Source: Actinoplanes lobatus (GTDB lineage: Bacteria; Actinomycetota; Actinomycetes; Mycobacteriales; Micromonosporaceae). From it: 64,000 bases of DNA. The position numbers and the translations under genes were made by a program. This document shows positions 18,143 through 25,031 of this stretch, one piece after another (position 1 is the stretch's first letter; every line of letters starts with the position of its first letter). Below the pieces are notes generated by a model. That model saw nothing but the letters and a program-made list of their open reading frames with translations, had not been told where the DNA came from and made no database searches. The stretch lies in contig NZ_JACHNC010000001.1 of assembly GCF_014205215.1 (NCBI RefSeq), positions 7,250,501-7,314,500 of the forward strand, in the 5' to 3' direction.

Positions 18143-19293
18143 GTGAAGCTGGTGGTGCAGGTGAAGCTCCTGCCGACGCCTGTACAGGCGTCGGCGCTGG
18201 AGGCCACTTTGCGGGCCTGCAACACCGCCGCCTCGAAGGTTGCCGCCACCGCCCGTACCGTCGGCTGTTACCGCAACTATGACCTGCGGAAACACTCCTA
18301 CCAGGCGATCAAGCGGATTGCGGGTTGGGTGCGCAGGCCGCGCAGCATGTGATCAAGAAGGTCTGCGACGCGTACACGACGTTGCAGGCCAACCTGACAG
18401 CCGGCCGTTACGGCAGACCCGGCAGCAGGCGCCGCCGCAGAGTCGAGGCCGGCCCGGTCGTGTTTCGCTGGGATGCGGCACAGCCGTACGATGCGCGGAT
18501 GCTGTCCTGGCAGCACGACGCCCGGACCGTGTCGATCTGGACCACAACCGGGCGGCTCAAGGATGTCGCGTTCACCGGCTCGCCGGCCCAGCTCAAGGCG
18601 GTCGCGACCCTACCGGTCGGTGAATGCGATCTGCTGCACCGTGACGGCATGTGGTTCCTGTACGCCAGCGTGGAGGTGCCCGAGCCGCAGCTGATCGAGC
18701 CGGCCGGGTTCCTCGGTGTTGATATGGGCATCGTCAACATCGCCTACGACTCCGACGGCACCCGGCACGCCGGGGCCGAACTCAACGGCTATCGCCGCCG
18801 GCAGGCCCGGCTGCGTCAGCGGTTGCAGGCGAAGAACAGCCAGTCCGCGAAACGGCTGCTGCACCGCCGCCGTCGTAAGGAGGCGCGGCACGCCGCGGAC
18901 ATCAATCATGTGATCGCCAAGACCATCGTGACCGAGGCTGCACGCACCGGCCGCGGTATCGCCGTCGAACAGTTGACGGGGATCCGTGACCGGGTCCGGC
19001 TGAGAAAGCCCCAACGGGTCACCCTCTCCTCATGGTCATTCGGGCAGCTCGGCGCGTTTCTGGCGTACAAGGCCCGCCGAGCCGGTGTACCGCTCGTCGA
19101 AGTCGACCCCCGGTACACCTCGCAAACCTGTCATCGGTGCGGTCACCGCGACAAACGCAACCGTCCGAACCAGGAAACCTTCACCTGTCGGTCGTGCGGG
19201 GTCGTTGCCCACGCCGACCACAACGCGGCCCTCAACATCGCCCGGCGCGGTGCCGAGAGCTGGGGCGCAGTCAGCCGCCCACACGTGGCCTGA
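18143..19293 (+). pseudogene. tnpB: TnpB (IS200/IS605-type RNA-guided nuclease) with a one-base frameshift
   Basis: The reading frame from 18143 (MKLVVQVKLLPTPVQASALEATL, the TnpB N-terminus) ends at 18352, while the rest of the protein continues in another frame. Restoring one G near 18314 joins LRKHSYQAIK to GAQAAQHVIKKVCDAYTTLQ. The remainder is complete: RuvC Asp in GVDMGIVNIAYDSDG, Glu in IAVEQLTG, the zinc ribbon CHRCGH...CRSCG, and the last RuvC Asp in ADHNAALNIA. TnpB uses an RNA from the element's right end to cut DNA. As read the gene is broken; a sequencing error cannot be excluded. Confidence 0.85.
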
Positions 19294-19325
19294 CCTCGCA
19301 GCCAGCGGGGGAAGAGATCCACAAG

Positions 19326-19472
19326 CCCGCCCATTCATGACTCCGTTAGTAAATGACCAAACCGTCGCGACGGGGCGCATGAACGTCGATGCTCGACCGA
19401 GGCCAGAGCCTTGGTGGGCCTGGAATCGGCGTCCGGTTTGCGAGTTGCCCAACGGAGTCATTCATGGGCGGG
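19326..19472. repeat. 147-bp unit bounded by a 23-bp inverted repeat
   Basis: The left arm 19326-19348 (core CATGACTCCGTTA) and the right arm 19450-19472 (core CAACGGAGTCATTCATG) are reverse complements with only a few mismatches over 23 bp. The unit begins 33 bp after the tnpB stop, so it may be the right end and guide-RNA region of that element, or an independent miniature inverted-repeat element inserted beside it. Confidence 0.6.
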
Positions 19473-19551
19473 TAGTTGACTCTCTCGTCGGCCACTAGCC
19501 GAAACGTCGTCGATCATGAACCGCGACTGCCGAACCCACCCTGGGATCCGC

Positions 19552-20520
19552 CTATCTGGTCAGGCGGTACGGGGTCATCGGGTAGGTGCCGTAATAGGGG
19601 TAGGGGATGGTTCGGTAGTGGGTTCCGCCGTCGCCGGACTGCTCGTAACCGTGGTAGCGGGTCATTGATGGGTCGGTCCAGCGTTCGAAGAGGACGACGT
19701 GGCCGCGCAGGTTGGGGGCGGTGTTGATCAGTAGGTCGCCGGGTTGCAGCTGTGATTTGGTGAGGGTGGTGGAGCGGGCGGCGAGGCCGGCGGTGTTGAG
19801 GCCGGGGCCGGGTAGGCCGAGGGTCATGGAGACGTAGCCGGAGCAGTCGCGGCGGTAGCCGTGGAACCAGTCGGTGGGATCGCCGCTGGACAGGTAGGGA
19901 ACGGGGCCGCCGGACCAGGCGGTCAGCCAGGATCGGGCTCGCGCGAATACTGCCGTCGTATTGGTGCAGCCGGTGGCACAGACGGTTCCGCACGGGGCAT
20001 CGCCGACCGTTTCGGATCCTGCGGTGACCTGGTCGATCAGGGTGGTGGCGGCGGGTTCGTGGCGGGCGTAGGCGTTCGGGTAGGCGGAGAGCTGTACGGC
20101 TTGGGCTGCTGCGGTCAGGGGCATCTGCTGCCAGCCGTTGACGGTGATCAGCTTGTCGTAGAACTTTCCCGTGGCGTACACCGGATCCTGCAACTGAGTG
20201 GGGCTGCCCCAGCCTTGGCTGGGGCGCTGCTGGAACAGGCCGACGGAGTCGCGGTCACCGCCCGAGAGATTCCGGAGGCCGGATTCCTGGATGGCGGTGG
20301 CCACCGCGATCACCCAGCCGCGCTGCGGCACGCCGCGGTTCATGCCGACGGTGACGATGGTGTGCGCGTTGGCGATCTGATCGCCGTCCCATCCGTCGAC
20401 CTCGGCGGTACCGCTGGACGCGACGGCACAGGGTGTGCCGCCGGAGCCGAGTAGGGCGGTGACGGCGAGCAGCGGAATCGCGAGGCATGCCACGACGGCA
20501 CCGACGATGAGTTTGTGCAT
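19552..20520 (-). CDS. Secreted lysozyme-like and NlpC/P60-type cell-wall hydrolase
   Basis: 322 residues. GGAGG precedes the ATG, and the first 26 residues form a signal or anchor helix (LIVGAVVACLAIPLLAVTALLG). Residues 60-110 resemble a lytic-transglycosylase-like segment (AVATAIQESGLRNLSGGDRDSVGLFQQRPSQGWG). The C-terminal half is NlpC/P60-like, with the nucleophile in RRDCSGYVSM and the His in RGHVVLF. In actinomycete conjugative elements this two-part enzyme opens peptidoglycan for the transfer channel, the VirB1 role. It is the last gene of the leftward transfer region. Confidence 0.83.
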   Translation of the reverse strand: MHKLIVGAVVACLAIPLLAVTALLGSGGTPCAVASSGTAEVDGWDGDQIANAHTIVTVGMNRGVPQRGWVIAVATAIQESGLRNLSGGDRDSVGLFQQRPSQGWGSPTQLQDPVYATGKFYDKLITVNGWQQMPLTAAAQAVQLSAYPNAYARHEPAATTLIDQVTAGSETVGDAPCGTVCATGCTNTTAVFARARSWLTAWSGGPVPYLSSGDPTDWFHGYRRDCSGYVSMTLGLPGPGLNTAGLAARSTTLTKSQLQPGDLLINTAPNLRGHVVLFERWTDPSMTRYHGYEQSGDGGTHYRTIPYPYYGTYPMTPYRLTR

Positions 20521-20556
20521 GGTGAACCTCCGGTCGAGGCTGGAAACGCAAAGGGA

Positions 20557-20587
20557 CCTGCCGGCCGCCGGATAGGCGGCCGGCAGG
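20557..20587 (-). terminator. Hairpin between the DprA-like and cell-wall hydrolase genes
   Basis: A perfect 13-bp stem (CCTGCCGGCCGCC and its complement) with a 5-base loop, directly after the dprA-like stop. No T-run follows, as is common in actinomycetes. Confidence 0.6.
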
Positions 20588-20595
20588 TGGCAGAG

Positions 20596-21507
20596 TCAGC
20601 GCTGGCCGAGAACGGTGAAGACGTCGGCGGCGTCGGTGACCAGACGCACGCGGGGGTCGCGCAGCAGGTGGTGGCAGCCGGCGGAGAGGGCTGAGGTGAC
20701 GGCGCCGGGGACGGCCATGGTCGGCTTCTCGAGTACGAGTGCGGCCTTGGCGGTGATTAGGCTGCTGCTGCGGATGGCGGCCTCGACCAGGACGGTGCCG
20801 TCGGTGAGGGCGGCGAGCAGCCGCTGCCGGGAGATGAAGAGAGGGCGGGTGGCGTCAACGTCGGGCGGAGTCTCACTGACGAGCAGGCCGGTGCGGCGGA
20901 TCTGATCGAACAAGGCACTGTTACCGGCCGGGTGGGGCCGGTGCAAGCCGCCGGCGATCACCGCCACCGTAGGGGTGTCGTTGGCGAGGGCGGCGCGGTG
21001 GGCGGCGGCTTCGATGCCGTAGGAGCCGCCGGCGACGATGGTCCAGCCCTGCTGTGCGCAGCCGGTGGTGATGTCGGCGGCGACGTGCTGGCCGTAGGCG
21101 GTGCAGGCGCGGGCTCCGGTGATGGTGACCGCCTGGCCGAGGGCCGTGGACAGCGGCAGGGCGCCGTCGGCCCACAGGGCGATCGGCGGGGCGAGAGGGC
21201 TGCCGACGGTGGCGGTGGCGTTCGTGTCGAGGTGGGCGAGTTGGTCCAGGCGGTCCGGCCAGTCGAAGTCGCCGGGGACGATCAGCCGGACGAGCTCGGC
21301 GTGCAGGCGGGTTCGGGCGAGGCGGACTGGGCTGCTGTGCTGCCACGGTTGGCCGGTGGTGCGCCTTCGCGTCGAGGTCAGCAGCCGGTCGAGTGCTTCA
21401 ACCGGGCCGAGGGTGCCGATCATGGTGTGGGTGGTGGGGTCACCGGGTTGGGCGATGTAGGTGAGCGCCGCGCGGGCGAGCCGCTCGTCGTCGGGCAGGG
21501 ATGCCAC
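20596..21507 (-). CDS. DprA-like DNA-processing protein
   Basis: 303 residues from a GTG preceded by AAGGAG. The middle of the protein is the DprA/Smf Rossmann-like domain: VTITGARACTAYGQHVAADI, then GWTIVAGGSYGIEAAAHRAAL and AVIAGGLHRPHPAGN. DprA loads RecA onto incoming single-stranded DNA, so a copy inside a transfer region probably protects or processes DNA entering or leaving the cell (inference). The usual C-terminal winged helix is not obvious. Confidence 0.88.
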   Translation of the reverse strand: MASLPDDERLARAALTYIAQPGDPTTHTMIGTLGPVEALDRLLTSTRRRTTGQPWQHSSPVRLARTRLHAELVRLIVPGDFDWPDRLDQLAHLDTNATATVGSPLAPPIALWADGALPLSTALGQAVTITGARACTAYGQHVAADITTGCAQQGWTIVAGGSYGIEAAAHRAALANDTPTVAVIAGGLHRPHPAGNSALFDQIRRTGLLVSETPPDVDATRPLFISRQRLLAALTDGTVLVEAAIRSSSLITAKAALVLEKPTMAVPGAVTSALSAGCHHLLRDPRVRLVTDAADVFTVLGQR

Positions 21508-21536
21508 GGGTGCTTCTCCTTATATAGGGGAGGGTT

Positions 21537-21565
21537 CCCGGGCACGGCTGTCGGCCGTGCCCGGG
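21537..21565 (-). terminator. Hairpin upstream of the DprA-like gene
   Basis: CCCGGGCACGGC, a 5-base loop TGTCG, and the exact complement GCCGTGCCCGGG. It lies between two genes read in the same direction. Confidence 0.6.
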
Positions 21566-21649
21566 GGTGCGCGGTGTGCGCGGGGTGGCCGGGCGCGGCC
21601 GATGTGAGTGGAGTTCGAAGGTCAGCGGCTCGTCACCGCCGGGATGTGG

Positions 21650-22228
21650 TCAGGCCGGGAAGGGCCGGTACCGTTCGGGGTCGTCGCCGATCAGTTCGGC
21701 TCGACCCGTGTCGGCGAGGCGGCGCAGGGCTTTGGCGATCGTGGTGGTGCTGCGGCCGGGGGTGTGGACGGCGATGCGAGCTTTGGTCCAGCCGGTGATG
21801 CCGCCGAAGTCGGGTAGTGGCTGCTCGCGCATCACCGTTGCGATCAGCGTGTCGAGGTCGCTGCGCCGGAGTCGGGGTATGCCGGTTCCGCGGTGTCGGC
21901 AAGTGCCGCAGTAGGCGGGTGTCGTCTGGCCGCAGCCGTCGCAGACTGCCGGCATCGGCACCCGGCAGCCGTCGCACGACTTCGTCGCCGCGCCGTTCGG
22001 CCCGGCTGTCGTGCCATGGTTCTCCGATTCGGCCGATGTCGCGCCCGGCGAGGTTGCCGTGTCATCACTCGGCCCGGCCGCGGACGGCGGGACGGCGTCG
22101 GAGGTCGCAGCCACACGGTCCGGTACAACCGAGGTTGCGTCCGCTGGGCCGGTGAGCGGCTGATCGACCAGATCGGACAGATGGACGGCGGTGTGATGGC
22201 CGTTCAGGGTGGCGGTGGAGGGTTCCAC
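21650..22228 (-). CDS. Zinc-ribbon plus winged-helix-like protein, unknown function
   Basis: 192 residues from a GTG with AAGGAG in front. The first 75 residues are low-complexity. Then come two CxxC pairs (SCDGCRVPMPAVCDGCGQ and YCGTCRHRG) that should hold zinc. The C-terminal 70 residues look like a helix-turn-helix (GWTKARIAVHTPGRSTTTIAKALRRLADTGRAELIG), so DNA binding is likely. Its place in the transfer region suggests a regulator or DNA-processing accessory. No family is recognised with confidence. Confidence 0.65.
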   Translation of the reverse strand: MEPSTATLNGHHTAVHLSDLVDQPLTGPADATSVVPDRVAATSDAVPPSAAGPSDDTATSPGATSAESENHGTTAGPNGAATKSCDGCRVPMPAVCDGCGQTTPAYCGTCRHRGTGIPRLRRSDLDTLIATVMREQPLPDFGGITGWTKARIAVHTPGRSTTTIAKALRRLADTGRAELIGDDPERYRPFPA

Positions 22229-22249
22229 AGGATGTGTCTCCTTCTCGGG

Positions 22250-22984
22250 TCAGGCGCTGAGGCTGGTCTGCTCCTCGGCGGTGAGTTGGTCGGGGGTTCG
22301 GGCTCGGTCGGGGTCGGTGGAGAGCAGGTGCCACCAGCGCAACAGGGAGCGGACGGCGGCGTCCTCGGTTGCGGTGACCGGTAGCCGGAAGGTCAGGTGC
22401 GGATTGGCGGCGGGGTCGTCGGTGCGGGTGTAGGCGGTGGGCTGCCAGCCGTGGTTGGTGGTGTGGATGTCGCCGATGAGCATTGCGGCGGCGGCGGGGA
22501 TGCCGTAGGCGGTGGCGGCGACCGGGTCGGGGGTGACGCGCCAGTGGCGGTCGTCGTCGGTGGTGAGGGCGGCCATGCCGTGGGTGGGGTCGTAGGGGAC
22601 GGTCAGGATCCGCCGGTGGCGCGGGTCGGCGCTGCCCGGCCGGTGCAGGCGCCAGGCCTGGTAGAGGGCGAGCATGAAGTCGCGGTGGGCGGTGAACCGT
22701 TCCTGCTGCTGGATGACGTGGATGAGGTCGCGGTCCAGGAGGGTGGGTTCGACGGTGGCGGCGGCGGTGATGGTGCCGGCGTGACGGCGGCAGCCGTCAG
22801 CGGTGCGGTCGAGGACCCGGGCCAGCAGTTCGGCGGTCTCGGTGACCTGGACGGCGGCGCGGGCGAGCAGGACGGCGAGATCGCCGATCGGGCCGGACAT
22901 GTTGGTGTCGTGGCGCCACACGTGTTCGGGCAGGGCGTCGTTGGTGAACGCCGCGATGGCGGTGAGCACGGGATCGTAGGACAC
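22250..22984 (-). CDS. Hypothetical protein of the transfer region
   Basis: 244 residues from a GTG with a strong AAGGAGG. Largely helical in the first 110 residues (LAVLLARAAVQVTETAELLARVLDR), then a mixed region and a C-terminus rich in charged residues. No known motif is visible. It ends 21 bp before the zinc-ribbon gene and is probably co-transcribed with it. No function is proposed. Confidence 0.7.
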   Translation of the reverse strand: MSYDPVLTAIAAFTNDALPEHVWRHDTNMSGPIGDLAVLLARAAVQVTETAELLARVLDRTADGCRRHAGTITAAATVEPTLLDRDLIHVIQQQERFTAHRDFMLALYQAWRLHRPGSADPRHRRILTVPYDPTHGMAALTTDDDRHWRVTPDPVAATAYGIPAAAAMLIGDIHTTNHGWQPTAYTRTDDPAANPHLTFRLPVTATEDAAVRSLLRWWHLLSTDPDRARTPDQLTAEEQTSLSA

Positions 22985-23003
22985 GGTTACCTCCTTGAAA
23001 CGG

Positions 23004-23044
23004 CGAACAGCCGGCGACCGCGAGGAGCGGTGGCCGGCTGTTCG
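23004..23044 (-). terminator. Nested hairpin between two transfer-region genes
   Basis: Outer arms CGAACAGCCGG and CCGGCTGTTCG enclose an inner stem ACCGC / GCGGT. It lies after the stop at 23072 and before the next gene in the same direction. Confidence 0.6.
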
Positions 23045-23071
23045 TGAAAGGGAAAGAAGTAGTTGTAGGGA

Positions 23072-23779
23072 TCAGGGTTCGGTGATGGTGACCGCCAGCA
23101 TCTGGTGTCCGCGGCCGAGGCCGATCAGATACCGGTTGGCCTCAGCCATGAACCGCAGCCGGTCGGCGACGGCCGGTGAGCTGGGCTCAAGGAGGTCACC
23201 GTCGGCGGTGATCACCATGTCGCCGGTGACGGCGGCCTGCCAGTGCAGAGCGGCATACGTTGCCTGCCCGGCCTGGTAGGCGCCGAGTTCGTACGGGTCG
23301 AGGTCGACCTGGGCCCGGGGGTGACCGCTGAACGCGATCATCGCCTGGACCTGCGGTTGAGCTTCGAACCGTTGGCGCGCCTGCTCGGCGGTCACCTTGG
23401 CCGGGTCGGCCTGGTGGACGGCGAGGAAGTGCTCCCACGGGCGGGCCGTGGGGAGTCCGCGGACGACCTGGGCCCAGATGCGCCAGCGGCGGATCGCGGC
23501 CAGGTTGGCGGCGGTGACGGCGGCCTTCAAATCGAGGCGGTGCTTTCGGCCTCCGGCGGCGTACCGGACAGCGCCGTGTCGGCGGATCACCTCGAGCAGG
23601 TGCCGTGCCGACCAGCGGGAGAACCAGCCGGTGAGCCACCGGCGGCGGACCGGGAACATCGGGCTCGGGGTGCCCGCCGGCAGGTTGTGCCAGTCGAGCG
23701 CCTCGGAGGCGGTGTACCAGTCCAACGGTTCGTCCGCGGGCATGCAGACGATGACGGTACGGACGCCGGAGTCGGACAT
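23072..23779 (-). CDS. Hypothetical protein of the transfer region
   Basis: 235 residues from the ATG at 23777-23779, chosen because AAAGGAG sits 7 bases upstream. There are W-rich and R-rich segments (RRRWLTGWFSRWSARHLLEVIRRHG, residues 44-68) followed by a helical middle. No membrane helix, catalytic motif or known domain is recognised. It lies between the relaxation-type gene and the other unknowns, with hairpins on both sides, so it may be a separately controlled unit. Confidence 0.68.
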   Translation of the reverse strand: MSDSGVRTVIVCMPADEPLDWYTASEALDWHNLPAGTPSPMFPVRRRWLTGWFSRWSARHLLEVIRRHGAVRYAAGGRKHRLDLKAAVTAANLAAIRRWRIWAQVVRGLPTARPWEHFLAVHQADPAKVTAEQARQRFEAQPQVQAMIAFSGHPRAQVDLDPYELGAYQAGQATYAALHWQAAVTGDMVITADGDLLEPSSPAVADRLRFMAEANRYLIGLGRGHQMLAVTITEP

Positions 23780-23934
23780 GATGGTGCTCCTTTCACAGGA
23801 TGCGGGCAGGAAGAGGTGCACCGGGATGGGTCGCCGGGTGGACGGTTCGCCGACCGCAAAGGGTGGGCGAAGCGTGGAAGGCGGCGACGGCCGGTGCGGG
23901 GTGGAGCAGTGATGGAGCCCGCACCGTAACGCCG

Positions 23935-23986
23935 GGACCTGACAGCAGACGCCCTGATCAGCGGCCTGTCAGGTGCTGTCAGGTCC
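23935..23986. repeat. Inverted repeat with TGTCAGGT boxes
   Basis: GGACCTGACAGCA (23935-23947) and TGCTGTCAGGTCC (23974-23986) are exact complements 26 bp apart. A further TGTCAGGT (23966-23973) lies between. The right arm overlaps the 3' end of the relaxation-protein gene. The same 8-base box recurs at 31.4 kb and 62 kb, so it may be an operator rather than a terminator. Confidence 0.6.
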
Positions 23987-24860
23987 GGTGGTGGCCGGCA
24001 GCGCCCTGGTGGGTGAGGTCGGATTCGCCGGCGGGCCAGTTCGGGTTGCCGGGCGTGTTGTGCCCGTGGCTGCTGGGCAGCCCTGACAGGGGGAGGCGCT
24101 CCCAACGGCCGGTGGGGAGCCAGACCGGGCCGGCGGGGTCGGCGTCGTGGGTGGCGGTCGCTACCGGGATCGCCGGTGGGCGGGCCCGCAGCAGGTTCTG
24201 CAGGTTGGATTCGCGGACGTGGCTGGGCAGCCAGAACAGGACGGGATACTCGACGCCGATGGTGTTGGTCAGGTCCTGGTAGGCGTCGAGTTTGGCGATC
24301 AATTTGGGCAGGGACTCGGTGCCCATGTCGCATTCCAGAAACCAGCCGACGGTACGGCCGTCAGCGGTCCAGAGACCGTGGGCGTCGGGGCGGATCCGCA
24401 GGAAGCGGGCGGTGGCGGTCCGTTCCGACCACCAGCGCACCAGCGCCACCGACGGGTCGTGGTGGGCGGTGCGCGCCAGCCGTACCCCGAATTCATTGGT
24501 CTCTTTCTGGTGGGCCAGGTTGGCGTAGGCGGACAGGCGCAGGAGTTGGTCGCGGTGGCTGGATTCGGTGGGCATGGGCCGGCCGAGGGTGCCGGCCATG
24601 TAGCGGGCGCCGTAGAGGCCGAGGACCCACAGCCACGGGTCGGCGCCGCCGGTGGGGCGGGCGTAGCGGAACCGGTCGAGCAGCCGTAGCTGTGACAGCT
24701 GCAGCAGCCGGCGCTGGGCGGTGCGGTAGGAGGTGAAGTGCAGCCGCATGATCTGGTCGGCGGTCAGCACGCGGTGTTCGTCGAGCAGGGTGAGGATGGC
24801 CCGGTCACGCGGTGTCAGGTGGGTGTAGAAGGCGAGCAGTTGCGAGACGTTCGGCGTCAA
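23979..24860 (-). CDS. Replication-relaxation family protein
   Basis: 293 residues beginning with a winged helix (LTPRDRAILTLLDEHRVLTADQIMRLHF, residues 15-42, then TAQRRLLQLSQLRLLDRF), followed by the conserved family segment GWFLECDMGTESLPKLIAKLDAY. This is the protein_relax/replication-relaxation family found on actinomycete plasmids and integrative elements, thought to help relax DNA for replication or transfer. TTG start at 24858-24860 with a weak G-rich site. It sits just downstream of the VirD4-type gene and beside the inverted repeats at 24951-25029. Confidence 0.83.
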   Translation of the reverse strand: MTPNVSQLLAFYTHLTPRDRAILTLLDEHRVLTADQIMRLHFTSYRTAQRRLLQLSQLRLLDRFRYARPTGGADPWLWVLGLYGARYMAGTLGRPMPTESSHRDQLLRLSAYANLAHQKETNEFGVRLARTAHHDPSVALVRWWSERTATARFLRIRPDAHGLWTADGRTVGWFLECDMGTESLPKLIAKLDAYQDLTNTIGVEYPVLFWLPSHVRESNLQNLLRARPPAIPVATATHDADPAGPVWLPTGRWERLPLSGLPSSHGHNTPGNPNWPAGESDLTHQGAAGHHRT

Positions 24861-24883
24861 AGGCTGTACCCCTCAAAGGAAAA

Positions 24884-24907
24884 GGACTCCCCAATACAGG
24901 GGAGTCC
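24884..24907 (-). terminator. Hairpin between the VirD4-type and relaxation genes
   Basis: GGACTCCCC, loop AATACA, GGGGAGTCC: a perfect 9-bp stem in the leader of the relaxation gene. It could end transcription from the transfer operon or act as an attenuator. Confidence 0.55.
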
Positions 24908-24950
24908 GGACAGTGGTGGTGAGAGAAAGCCCAGGCCAGGGCGGTAGAGA

Positions 24951-25029
24951 GGTGGCGTTCGGGTGTACATGTCGCAACCGGCCCGGCGTACACCCGAACG
25001 CCGGGCCCGACGTACACCCGAACGCCACC
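24951..25029. repeat. Perfect 18-bp inverted repeat with a third internal copy
   Basis: GGTGGCGTTCGGGTGTAC (24951-24968) has its exact reverse complement at 25012-25029, and 15 bases of the same sequence recur at 24988-25002 in the second orientation. The array lies 2 bp from the end of the VirD4-type gene and upstream of the relaxation gene. Origins of transfer usually consist of such inverted repeats near these genes, so an oriT or a repressor site is possible. Confidence 0.85.
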
Positions 25030-25031
25030 CC

